Shown: one piece after another, positions 23,144 to 30,193 of the stretch | Layout: each line of letters opens with the position of its first letter | How positions within the stretch are numbered: position 1 is the stretch's first letter | Virus record (IMG/VR): IMGVR_UViG_3300039326_000029 | Span: 1-30,792 of that record | Strand: one strand, 5' to 3' | Length of the DNA stretch: 30,792 bases | DNA from: a virus | Made by a program: the position numbers and the translations under genes | Notes under the pieces: generated by a model | Database searches by the model: none | What the model was told of the DNA's origin: nothing | The model's input: the letters and a program-made list of their open reading frames with translations, nothing else

Positions 23144-24909
23144 GCGTACAGCCTCCGATAATGACTATCGGGAAGAACCTGAGCGGTATTGATATGAAGC
23201 GGGACAAATCCCAACTCGTGACTAAACTTTATCCAAGAGGCTCAGGTTCCACGCCTAGCGAACTTTGTTTGAATAACCCTGCGTATTGGCCATCCGCACA
23301 AGAGCTTGAGTTATATGAAACAGACAACGGTTGGGCGTACTTCCATCTTCCTAAGATAAATGGTCAGTATGAATATCAGGTCTATGATGGATGGACGGCT
23401 GTTGGTGCCGCGTTACCGAAGAAAGGAGCCGTAACGAGCAATGGTACAACAATTACTGATAACTTTGCGGTTGGCAAAGGTCTGGCAATGCCTTACACAT
23501 TGCCGTCAACGGGCACCGACACTGCTGTTGAGGAAGTTATGGGAACTTCTTCAATGGCCATGGCTCAAATATTTTATATGAGTAACTTGGTTACAGGAAA
23601 CTCTACGCAATTTAGAATTTATGATGTAGCACTTCAGCTCCAGAGAGTGACACACACCGCTGTAGCGTGGCCTCTACAGCCACGATTTATTGTTGGGTTA
23701 TATTCGACTACTCCATCGGTAGCCGCCAACGGCGCAGTCGGGTATAGGGTGCCGTATCAAGGGCCTCTAGTTTGGTGCTATGGTAACCTATTTTCAATTT
23801 CTACTACACCCACTTGGTATCATTTTCCAATGCAGACCTCTGCATTTCCGTCTGGGTACTATGCTATTGTTATTACTCCGTATGCCGGAACAGCATCTTG
23901 GGACAAAGTTAACCCCTCCCCCCAACATGTTAACGATGGCCTAGCGTTCGGTATTGGTCCCGCGAAAACATCTAAAACTGCTAGCTGTTATGCAGCCCAA
24001 AGTAGGGCAGGCATCACACAAGTATCGTGGTTACTTAACACTGCTGGGGGTCCTTATGCATCCCAATATGCTTTTCAAATTAGAACCATTGCAACCGACT
24101 TAACATCTAAATTCCAGCAGAGCGACGTGGTACACCCCGGAAGGCAGATAAAATGCCCACTCGCAGATTATGATTCAAGCGCACCTTACATTTTCCACTT
24201 CCAACACGCGCCGTATATGCAGGCGTGGGATGCCTATGATTCATATGGAAAATTTGAAGGGACGTTTAAAGACGACGCATTAACGACGCAAAACGCTCTA
24301 ATAAACGCGGGGGCACAGTATTTAACCGCAAACAGCCAACCGATGTACACGGTTAGCTTATCCGCTGCGGATCTCTACGATTTAGACCCAGTAAAGAATT
24401 GGGCGGAAGAGCTTACAATCGGCGGGGCGGTTACGGTGATTGACGATAGGATTCTTGATAACTACGGCAACCCTTTACAACTAACCGCGATAATCACTAA
24501 GATAGAGAAACAGGATTTAACACAGCCGCATACGTTAGATACGCTGACTTTAGATAATGTCCACCTCTCTGCACATAAGATGATGGCGCAGTTGGGAAAG
24601 GCGTCGCAGCGAGGTCCTAAGTATTTACAAGGGCAAACCGTTGAAACGCCCTACCCCGGAGCAGTTGCAGCGACTTCTACTTCTCCAGGAACCATGAAGT
24701 TTTCGATCCGGGCGGGAACAACACTAACACAAGCGGTACGATTAACAGTTGATACACCGAGCGCGTTTACCCTAAAAGTCGATGGAACGGCGCTGGGGCA
24801 GACATTCTCAGGGTACTACAACGTTGATATTATGCAATACCTCACACAAAGCCACACCGGGCAACCTACACCCGGTGAGCACACCGTAGAAGTCTTGCCG
24901 ACGTCATAA
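23140..24909 (+). CDS. Tail hub (Tal-like) C-terminal half with inserted beta domain
   Basis: The 589-aa product begins with the canonical mid-hub motif 'TIGKNLSGIDMKRDKSQLVTKLYPRG' (about residues 10-36). Residues about 85-330 are an inserted Ser/Thr/aromatic-rich beta domain resembling carbohydrate-binding sandwiches. The hub resumes with 'FKDDALTTQNALINAGAQYL', 'YTVSLSAADLYDLDPVKNWAEELTIGGAVTVIDDRI' and 'ITKIEKQDLTQPHTLDTLTLDNVHLSAHKMMAQL', all typical of Tal. The last ~75 residues form another beta domain. It lies one reading frame back from the N-terminal half. The start codon overlaps the upstream TGA. An assembly or sequencing error splitting the gene is possible. Confidence 0.75.
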   Translation: MSVQPPIMTIGKNLSGIDMKRDKSQLVTKLYPRGSGSTPSELCLNNPAYWPSAQELELYETDNGWAYFHLPKINGQYEYQVYDGWTAVGAALPKKGAVTSNGTTITDNFAVGKGLAMPYTLPSTGTDTAVEEVMGTSSMAMAQIFYMSNLVTGNSTQFRIYDVALQLQRVTHTAVAWPLQPRFIVGLYSTTPSVAANGAVGYRVPYQGPLVWCYGNLFSISTTPTWYHFPMQTSAFPSGYYAIVITPYAGTASWDKVNPSPQHVNDGLAFGIGPAKTSKTASCYAAQSRAGITQVSWLLNTAGGPYASQYAFQIRTIATDLTSKFQQSDVVHPGRQIKCPLADYDSSAPYIFHFQHAPYMQAWDAYDSYGKFEGTFKDDALTTQNALINAGAQYLTANSQPMYTVSLSAADLYDLDPVKNWAEELTIGGAVTVIDDRILDNYGNPLQLTAIITKIEKQDLTQPHTLDTLTLDNVHLSAHKMMAQLGKASQRGPKYLQGQTVETPYPGAVAATSTSPGTMKFSIRAGTTLTQAVRLTVDTPSAFTLKVDGTALGQTFSGYYNVDIMQYLTQSHTGQPTPGEHTVEVLPTS

Positions 24910-24922
24910 ATTGGGGGGTAGT

Positions 24923-25741
24923 ATGGCAAGCAAAGTATTTCAGCTATGTGCGGAATCATTCAGCAGCCCATCAGCTTTAAAGAGCGCAGGATTTATTGAC
25001 CTCGTAGTCGAAGGGGGTTCCGGCTGTGTACAACCACCCGGCGGTTTTATATCTGCATGTCACTCGGCGGGTATGGGCGCACTTCTCCAAGACAGCGATT
25101 CAGGTTCAGGCGGCTGCAGCGATACTTCGTATCTTTCTGGATTGGCTAGTGCTGGCCTTGACGCAGTTGGCGGTGAGTCTGAAGGCGCTGCTGAAATAGA
25201 CGCCATAATGGAATACCTTCCTTTTATGAACTATGGGGGAAGTGGGACAGGTGGTGGGACGTATGGTAATAATGATGTATGGGCAAGTGGTGCGAAAGTT
25301 GGTAAATTCGGATGCTCAACATTCATGGAACCGTATGTTGGCAGCAGTCCGATGAGTGCCGATGAGATTGCATCAGAAGCCGCGATAAATAAAGATGCCG
25401 GGTGTTTTGAGGTTGGAATATTGGTAACTAATTATGATATCGGTCAAACGACAGACATGATGATCGGCTATGTTGACGCAGCGGCGGATCAAGGCGTCAC
25501 TATAGTAGGGTTCCAACAATGGTACGTGCTGGGCGATGGGTCTGGGTGGTCTGGGAATCCGGGGGGCAGTGTGATAAGTGGGTTAATGAGTGAGTACGGT
25601 ACGAATATGACTAATTTCTCCGACCGAAGGGGTGGAGTAACGCCAACACCTACACCCACTCCGACACCTACACCAGTAGGAACAGCACCCAACACAAACC
25701 TGTGCGTCAGAGTACGAGCGTACCAACCGGGGCAAGAATAG
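24923..25741 (+). CDS. TIM-barrel-like virion protein with C-terminal tag
   Basis: The ATG at 24923 is preferred to the upstream TTG at 24911 because a G-rich ribosome binding site lies between them. The 272-aa protein has a single (beta/alpha)-style domain of about 235 residues: 'AGFIDLVVEGG', 'AGLDAVGGESEGAAEIDAIMEYL', 'GCFEVGILVTNYDIG' and 'GVTIVGFQQWYVLGDGSGW'. These line up with the barrel domain inside the Dit-like protein (SEMGAAGAVEF, GVGFNTFQVWIDPGSW), so the two are probably paralogues. A (Thr-Pro)n linker follows (about residues 241-251), then the terminal tag TAPNTNLCVRVRAYQPGQE. A glycosidase or glycan-binding role is plausible but unproven; Glu in the SE motif is a candidate catalytic residue. 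Confidence 0.5.
   Translation: MASKVFQLCAESFSSPSALKSAGFIDLVVEGGSGCVQPPGGFISACHSAGMGALLQDSDSGSGGCSDTSYLSGLASAGLDAVGGESEGAAEIDAIMEYLPFMNYGGSGTGGGTYGNNDVWASGAKVGKFGCSTFMEPYVGSSPMSADEIASEAAINKDAGCFEVGILVTNYDIGQTTDMMIGYVDAAADQGVTIVGFQQWYVLGDGSGWSGNPGGSVISGLMSEYGTNMTNFSDRRGGVTPTPTPTPTPTPVGTAPNTNLCVRVRAYQPGQE
25682..25738 (+). repeat. C-terminal tag, copy 1
   Basis: Encodes TAPNTNLCVRVRAYQPGQE immediately before the stop, after a Thr-Pro linker. The same tag ends the next two proteins. Copies 1 and 3 are also similar at the DNA level, while copy 2 is more diverged. Confidence 0.9.
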
Positions 25742-27736
25742 ATGCCAATAGACCTTAGCAACTGGAAAGGCACGCGGGGCGCATTACCGAGCCCGTATGA
25801 TCCGAGCGACCCCGTATTTCCCAATATCACCGCTGAACAGGCTGCGGCTCTGCCATCGTCAGTAGATCTCCGGCACTATGACTCTCCAATCCGAAACCAA
25901 GATGGAGTGGGGTGCTGCGTGGCAGCAGCGTCGTGTGGCGTATTTGAATGGCTGGTACGTTATCTAGAACCGTCGGCGTGGTTTAAGACCAGCATGCTTG
26001 CTATTTATTATTGGGCTCGGGCGCTTGACGGCATGCAGAACACAGACGGCGGTACATATCCAAAATCAGCGATTGTAGCTATGACTAATACCGGGATGGC
26101 GCACGACTCGTTATGGCCGTTTGGGTCAGAAGTAAACTGCAACTCAGGCGTTGCGTATCCTAAACCTACGAATGTTAACACGGCACCCACTTCTGCTGTT
26201 ACCACTGACGCAGCTAAGAATAAAGTAACGAAAAGCGTTAGCGTGGCGACGGGAACAACGATAGCAGGCAGCGGGGATAGTGTAATTACTGTGATGGGGC
26301 TAGACGATGCAAAAAACGCGATTGCTTCTGGCTACCCTGTCATGTTTATACTTTGTGCAGATGAATATGATGGCCTTATGAACACATCTATTAAATCAGG
26401 ACAATCGTATGGGTTGATTCCAAACTTATCAGACTGGACAAAATCACCAGACCACGGGCAGATTGTAATGGGCTACGATGATTCGATCACGAACCTTGAT
26501 AGCTCAACAGGCGCGTTTATCGTAAAAAACTCGTGGTCTACTATGTGGGGCGATTGTGTATCCGGAGACACAAAAATCCCGCTACTATCTGGAAAAGATG
26601 TACCCATCAGGTCTCTATTAAACGCTGCGCCGTTCTGGGTCTACGCGTATGATACTGACCGAAAGAAGATAGTCCCAGCGCAAGCGACCGCATGCAAACG
26701 TGCACATAAAAACGTTCCGACTGTAACCGTGTATCTCGACAACGATGAACATATCACATGCACGCCGGATCATCCTTTTTTGTTGCGAGACGGGACATAT
26801 AAAAAAGCGGAAAAACTCAACGAGGGGGATTCTCTTATGCCGTTCTATCGTTCTTATGACAAAGACGGCTATACAAAAATCGCGTGTAACAGTACCTTCT
26901 CATGGGTACGCGCACACTGGACGGTAGCCCGTGAGATACGGATGTTTGAAGAACACAAAGGGCGCGCCGTTATCCACCACATCAATTTTGATAAAACAGA
27001 TAACACACCAGAAAACCTTTTGGTAATGTCTCCAGAAGCGCATTCAAGTTACCATTCCCAACTCAAAGATAATACACCAATACTAGAAGCTTGGGACCGG
27101 AATTATGACGAATGGGTAAAAAATTCCCGTAAAAACATCACTAGATATAACGAGCTCCTTAAAAACGGCGAAGCAGAGCTTACTGAGCGGCAGCGGGCAG
27201 CGCGACGGAGGAATGCTATAACCTTAAACAAGAGCGGTACACCAGAAGAAAGAAGTGAAAAAGCCAAACGTGCGGCGGCCACTAGGAAAAAGGGCGGCGC
27301 CGCTGCGTATGCTGGATGCGGGATATACGAAAGAACTGAAGCACAGTCGAAACAAGCTCGTGAAATGTGCTCAAAACTTGCAGAGTATAGATGGTACAAA
27401 AATGCTGAGTCTGAGCCACTATCATATAATGAGTGGGCCGCGACGTATAATCACAAAGTCTTGAAAGTAGAACGTCACGAGCGAATAGACACCTATGACA
27501 TATGCGTGCCTCGTTACCACAACTTTGCTACTTCTGCAGGAGTATTCATACATAATTCCGGATACGGATACCTCCCATACGCGTACGCGAATAATAGCGC
27601 AGTATATGATGGATGGATCATCACCGGAGAATCTCAGATCGTGGTGCCAACTCCTGGGCCTACGCCGGGCGGCGGCGGAGCTCCGAATGTAAACCTCAAC
27701 GTAAACGTGCGCGGGTATCAGCCGGGGGTCGAATAG
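25742..27736 (+). CDS. Papain-like (C1A) cysteine protease precursor interrupted by an intein
   Basis: The 664-aa precursor contains a 330-aa protease split by a 334-residue intein (272-605). The protease half has 'IRNQDGVGCCVAAASCGVFEW' elements: Gln53 for the oxyanion hole and Cys59 as nucleophile. His238 lies in 'PDHGQIVMGYDD', and Asn263 in 'VKNSWSTMWGD'. After splicing, this joins 'SGYGYLPYAY', restoring the NSWG..WG..GY..ipY signature of C1A enzymes. No secretion signal is visible, so it probably travels on the virion. A Pro/Gly-rich linker (about 635-645) and tag GAPNVNLNVNVRGYQPGVE end the protein. A likely target is host surface-layer protein. It starts immediately after the preceding stop, so translation is coupled. 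Confidence 0.85.
   Translation: MPIDLSNWKGTRGALPSPYDPSDPVFPNITAEQAAALPSSVDLRHYDSPIRNQDGVGCCVAAASCGVFEWLVRYLEPSAWFKTSMLAIYYWARALDGMQNTDGGTYPKSAIVAMTNTGMAHDSLWPFGSEVNCNSGVAYPKPTNVNTAPTSAVTTDAAKNKVTKSVSVATGTTIAGSGDSVITVMGLDDAKNAIASGYPVMFILCADEYDGLMNTSIKSGQSYGLIPNLSDWTKSPDHGQIVMGYDDSITNLDSSTGAFIVKNSWSTMWGDCVSGDTKIPLLSGKDVPIRSLLNAAPFWVYAYDTDRKKIVPAQATACKRAHKNVPTVTVYLDNDEHITCTPDHPFLLRDGTYKKAEKLNEGDSLMPFYRSYDKDGYTKIACNSTFSWVRAHWTVAREIRMFEEHKGRAVIHHINFDKTDNTPENLLVMSPEAHSSYHSQLKDNTPILEAWDRNYDEWVKNSRKNITRYNELLKNGEAELTERQRAARRRNAITLNKSGTPEERSEKAKRAAATRKKGGAAAYAGCGIYERTEAQSKQAREMCSKLAEYRWYKNAESEPLSYNEWAATYNHKVLKVERHERIDTYDICVPRYHNFATSAGVFIHNSGYGYLPYAYANNSAVYDGWIITGESQIVVPTPGPTPGGGGAPNVNLNVNVRGYQPGVE
26555..27556 (+). 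mobile_element. Intein with HNH homing endonuclease
   Basis: The element spans residues 272-605 of the precursor. Cys272 starts the N-terminal block ('CVSGDTKIPLLSG'). A block-B-type 'ITCTPDHPFLLRDGTYKKA' follows (T341, H344). The C-terminal blocks read 'IDTYDICVPRYHNFATSAG' and then 'VFIHN', with His604-Asn605 and Ser606 as the +1 extein residue. An HNH_3-like nuclease sits at about 409-438 ('VIHHINFDKTDNTPENLLVM', then H434 and H438), followed by a basic Lys/Arg-rich helical region that may bind DNA. All residues needed for splicing are present, so it appears active. It is inserted between the catalytic NSW motif and the GYG strand of the host protease. Confidence 0.93.
27677..27733 (+). 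repeat. C-terminal tag, copy 2
   Basis: Encodes GAPNVNLNVNVRGYQPGVE at the end of the cysteine protease, after a Pro/Gly-rich linker. The Cys present in copies 1 and 3 is Asn here, so the Cys is not essential to the tag. Confidence 0.9.
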
Positions 27737-28693
27737 ATGGTCTGTCCAAAAGCTGAACGAAAGAAGGCGATATCCCCAACGCCGCCATTGCAACCAGGAG
27801 TAGGGGCTTCTTCACAGTATTTATTCTACAAATTTGCCCAAAACTCTACGACTATCACCAACTCAGGCAGTGGTGGGGACACGTATAATGGAACGGCAAC
27901 ACGTGCTCAGTATGCCAAAGACTCAGTTGGTTATCCTATATGGGGGCCGTTAGATGCCAACACGGACGGGATACGCATACCTGGTGGCATCTCAAATCCA
28001 TACAACCATACATGGGAGATAGGGCTCAACATCCACCAGTGGTGGCCTGGGCTTGGCTGCCCAGGTGATTTGCAGACTGGCAACGATGGGAAGCTATGGA
28101 GTGCAGCACAAGACGATTTGTTTTACGGGTATATCCATGGGTTAGCTAGTGGTTGTCTTAATGGAATTAGTACGATGGGCTACAACCTCAACGTTGAAAT
28201 TGCATATAATAGCGCACCCAGCTACGATGAGGGGGGGTCTGAAGTCCAGTTTTGGCTTGGCACGGGTGATAATAAACCAGTTCACGTACCCGCCGATGGT
28301 GCCTATGATGAAGGAAGGATATACTGGACATTTAGTAACGCCTTGTTTTCACTCAACACTAATTATTATTTTCAGATTACAGTAAATCTTGAGGACCCGG
28401 GAGCCTATGTTGATACTTCTGGTACCTACTCTATTGGGAATTGTCTGAATACTGGCTCTCCGTGTTCTGACCCTAACGTAACGGGGTTTCCGTGCGGCTG
28501 TTATCTTTATGTGTGGAGGGAGTATAATTCCGCTCAGAATTTATCAGGAGGCTTGGACTGGGCTGACGATGTTGTTTTATGGAAAGGTGGTGGACCGGGA
28601 CCCGGACCACCTGGACCGACCCCAACACCAGGAACAGCCCCAAATGTCAACATGTGCGTCAACGTGCGAGAGTACCAACCGGGCCAGGAGTAA
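27737..28693 (+). CDS. Beta-rich secreted/virion protein of unknown function with C-terminal tag
   Basis: The 318-aa protein begins directly after the protease stop. It has a short basic N-terminus, then a domain with many aromatic and Gly residues: 'TWEIGLNIHQWWPGLGCPGDLQTG', 'GYNLNVEIAYNSAPSYDEGGSEVQFWLGTGD', 'LNTNYYFQITVNLEDPGAYV' and 'GFPCGCYLYVWREYNSAQNLSG'. The strand pattern suggests a carbohydrate-binding or lectin-like jelly roll, and the several Cys (two CxCs or near-CxC) might form disulfides. A Gly/Pro-rich linker (about 284-298) leads to the tag TAPNVNMCVNVREYQPGQE. I do not recognise the domain. The shared tag and adjacency suggest it works with the two preceding tagged proteins. 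Confidence 0.5.
   Translation: MVCPKAERKKAISPTPPLQPGVGASSQYLFYKFAQNSTTITNSGSGGDTYNGTATRAQYAKDSVGYPIWGPLDANTDGIRIPGGISNPYNHTWEIGLNIHQWWPGLGCPGDLQTGNDGKLWSAAQDDLFYGYIHGLASGCLNGISTMGYNLNVEIAYNSAPSYDEGGSEVQFWLGTGDNKPVHVPADGAYDEGRIYWTFSNALFSLNTNYYFQITVNLEDPGAYVDTSGTYSIGNCLNTGSPCSDPNVTGFPCGCYLYVWREYNSAQNLSGGLDWADDVVLWKGGGPGPGPPGPTPTPGTAPNVNMCVNVREYQPGQE
28634..28690 (+). repeat. C-terminal tag, copy 3
   Basis: Encodes TAPNVNMCVNVREYQPGQE directly before the TAA. It is closest to copy 1, and the two share long stretches of identical bases. Confidence 0.9.
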
Positions 28694-28720
28694 AAGAACA
28701 AAAACAAGGAAGGGGTACAC

Positions 28721-28894
28721 ATGCCAAGAACAGTCCAAGAATGGGTACACAAACTAACGCTTAACGAGCGTGAATCAATAGAATTTTTAGAGGATATACA
28801 GTCAAAACCCGAACCTTGCGCGTTCGACAAACTCAGTGATAATGAAGCACGGAGAGTGATTAAAATTATGAGGAAAAAGAATAATGGAAGATGA
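28721..28894 (+). CDS. Small hypothetical protein (57 aa)
   Basis: This short helical protein starts 'MPRTVQEWVHKLTLNERESI' and ends in a basic stretch 'RRVIKIMRKKNNGR'. A GGAAGGGG ribosome binding site lies just before the ATG. Its stop overlaps the start of the next gene by 11 bases, and base use matches neighbours. It is unrecognised; the basic helical end could bind nucleic acid, but there is no clear domain. Confidence 0.55.
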   Translation: MPRTVQEWVHKLTLNERESIEFLEDIQSKPEPCAFDKLSDNEARRVIKIMRKKNNGR

Positions 28895-29195
28895 ACTTAC
28901 CAGACGGAAAATACTCCTTACCCTCCCGGACCAGGGGTGCGACCTATGTGGAGAGCGAGCAGGACTTCTGGAACTGATCGGCAGCAAAGATGGTCGGACG
29001 TGGGTGTGTCCAATATGTAAAAAGAAGACCGACATCTACCTCTACACTACGCCCGATGGCAGAGAACTGCTCAATAAAATTATAACTCTTTCTAACAAGG
29101 CAGAAGAGCGGCGCGAGGAGCGTAAAGAAAGGGTTATTGATAAAGCGGTTAAGATAGTTAAAGAGGAACACGAACAAGGGAAAAAAAGCCAGTGA
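28884..29195 (+). CDS. Zinc-ribbon plus coiled-coil protein (103 aa)
   Basis: The protein contains C19-x2-C22 and C42-x2-C45, a two-knuckle zinc ribbon of about 27 residues, followed by a helical Lys/Glu-rich segment (about 60-100, 'LSNKAEERREERKERVIDKAVKIVKEEHEQG') that should form a coiled coil. No DNA-binding family is identified. It overlaps the upstream 57-aa gene. It could be a regulator or an assembly factor. The function is unknown. Confidence 0.6.
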   Translation: MEDELTRRKILLTLPDQGCDLCGERAGLLELIGSKDGRTWVCPICKKKTDIYLYTTPDGRELLNKIITLSNKAEERREERKERVIDKAVKIVKEEHEQGKKSQ

Positions 29196-29259
29196 ATACG
29201 GTAGTTTTCGGTGGGTATGGCACACAAAACGCAAAGAGTTAATTATCCTTGGGGTCGTT

Positions 29260-29427
29260 ATGTTTATCGTGATTCAAGGGTTGTTCTTCCTAGACGGTTC
29301 ACAATTACAACCTATTGTGATTATCTCAGATAGTATCTCAACAATGGTATATGCAATCCTAAGTGCTTTCGCAATTGTTCTTATAGATGTAGGGTTTCGC
29401 GGGGGTTTCTCTAATGGAAGTAATTAA
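29260..29427 (+). CDS. Small membrane protein, holin-like candidate (55 aa)
   Basis: An ATG at 29260 gives 55 residues: 'MFIVIQGLFFLDGSQLQPIV', then hydrophobic 'ISTMVYAILSAFAIVLIDVGF'. The frame is open upstream to 'WHTKRKELIILGVVM', which reads like the cytoplasmic start of a first membrane helix, so an unusual start codon further upstream is possible. With this extension there would be two membrane segments. It overlaps the next gene by 14 bases. Three membrane proteins in a row (here, 29414 and 29785) suggest a lysis or membrane-remodelling cassette. Confidence 0.5.
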   Translation: MFIVIQGLFFLDGSQLQPIVIISDSISTMVYAILSAFAIVLIDVGFRGGFSNGSN

Positions 29428-29770
29428 AGAGCAAGTATCTGATATTGAGCGGCGTCTGCGTGACCTTGAAAAGCTCCAGCGCGAGGACCACGATGAGTTT
29501 AGTGAGAACGCCACAAAGCATGATGTATTGCTTGAGGTCTTATCAGAGCAAAGCAAAGTAATCCTTGAGCGCCTTGACCAACAAGATACGACTCAGGAGG
29601 CATTTCAACAGAGTGTACTCGCTAAATTTGACGAATTTAAGAAAGCTATTTTTCAAAAGCTAGAGGATCAGAAAAGCAAATACTCCGATGCTCAATGGGC
29701 CATTGCTATGCTACTATTAGGTGGCTTTGTAAGTGGCTTTATTTTTGCTATTCTTTACATGATAAAATAG
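29414..29770 (+). CDS. Coiled-coil protein with C-terminal membrane anchor (118 aa)
   Basis: Residues 1-90 are a long predicted coiled coil ('MEVIKEQVSDIERRLRDLEKL', then 'VLLEVLSEQSKVILERLDQQ') and residues about 95-117 form one transmembrane helix ('AIAMLLLGGFVSGFIFAILYM') at the extreme C-terminus. This tail-anchored layout resembles holin-associated or spanin-like proteins (XhlA-type haemolysin accessory proteins have coiled coil plus C-terminal helix). In an archaeal host the exact partner would differ. It overlaps the previous gene and is followed by a two-helix protein. Confidence 0.6.
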   Translation: MEVIKEQVSDIERRLRDLEKLQREDHDEFSENATKHDVLLEVLSEQSKVILERLDQQDTTQEAFQQSVLAKFDEFKKAIFQKLEDQKSKYSDAQWAIAMLLLGGFVSGFIFAILYMIK

Positions 29771-29784
29771 AGGAGGTGAAAAAC

Positions 29785-30009
29785 ATGGTTAAGTTATCTC
29801 TAAGTGGACCAGTGAGTAGCTGGGTAACTATCCCAGGGCTTATACTCCTTTTAGGTTTCTTGGTGTTTGTAGTGAACAGTCTCGGAAGTTATTTTGCATT
29901 GACTTCCGGCGAAGCGGCTCTTGTTGGGTTCATTGGTCTGGTTTTAGCGGGTCTGGTCACGCTACTTAAAGAGGAAGAAGCGCCAACGCCTGCACCAAGC
30001 CACATGTAA
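29785..30009 (+). CDS. Two-helix membrane protein, holin-like candidate (74 aa)
   Basis: The start is fixed by AGGAGGTGA (29771-29779), five bases before the ATG at 29785. The 74-aa product has two membrane helices (about 15-38, 'IPGLILLLGFLVFVVNSLGS', and about 43-62, 'EAALVGFIGLVLAGLVTLL'), then a charged Pro-rich tail 'KEEEAPTPAPSHM'. Small size, two helices and a charged end are holin-like. It is the last gene before a strong T-rich terminator. A holin role is not provable from sequence. Confidence 0.55.
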   Translation: MVKLSLSGPVSSWVTIPGLILLLGFLVFVVNSLGSYFALTSGEAALVGFIGLVLAGLVTLLKEEEAPTPAPSHM

Positions 30010-30015
30010 AACCCT

Positions 30016-30037
30016 CTTTTTCTTTTTTCTCTTTTTT
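30016..30037 (+). terminator. T-rich terminator
   Basis: Three runs of T (TTTTT, TTTTTT, TTTTTT, separated by single or paired C) follow the stop of the 74-aa gene, with no clear hairpin. Such oligo-T tracts end transcription in archaea, and the site falls where the main structural transcript would stop. Confidence 0.65.
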
Positions 30038-30193
30038 GCTTACATTAGATTAACTATTTTTGGCGAAAGAAAGCTGTATTGAGCTTGCTTACACAGTTGA
30101 CGCTGAATAGGTGTGGGTGTGACCTGTAAAACCTGCATAGAGCCATACTAAAGATATTAATACTATTAAGTATATTGAGTTAGTAGGGGTAAT
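30038..30193 (+). promoter_or_regulatory. Intergenic promoter region before the RHH gene
   Basis: This 156-base stretch has no ORF. It has an AT-rich core at 30151-30176. A TATA-like ATTAAGTATAT sits about 20-28 bases upstream of the ATG at 30194. It includes a small inverted repeat ATACT-ATTA-AGTAT at 30160-30173. A TAGGGG stretch (30184-30189) could be a weak ribosome binding site. I see a promoter as likely, and an operator for the downstream ribbon-helix-helix protein as possible but weakly supported. Confidence 0.4.

Noticed and set aside
23135-23150. Programmed -1 frameshift joining the two hub ORFs
   Set aside because: No slippery heptamer or clear downstream structure was seen. ATGA restart is simpler, though sequencing error remains possible.
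25636-25680. ACACCTACACC-type microsatellite as a CRISPR-like or regulatory repeat
   Set aside because: It is a coding Thr-Pro linker with no spacers, matching linkers before the tags of neighbouring genes.
29192-29242. Short GTG-started ORF just after the zinc-ribbon gene
   Set aside because: It ends after 16 codons; the alternative frame from 29260 encodes a plausible membrane protein.
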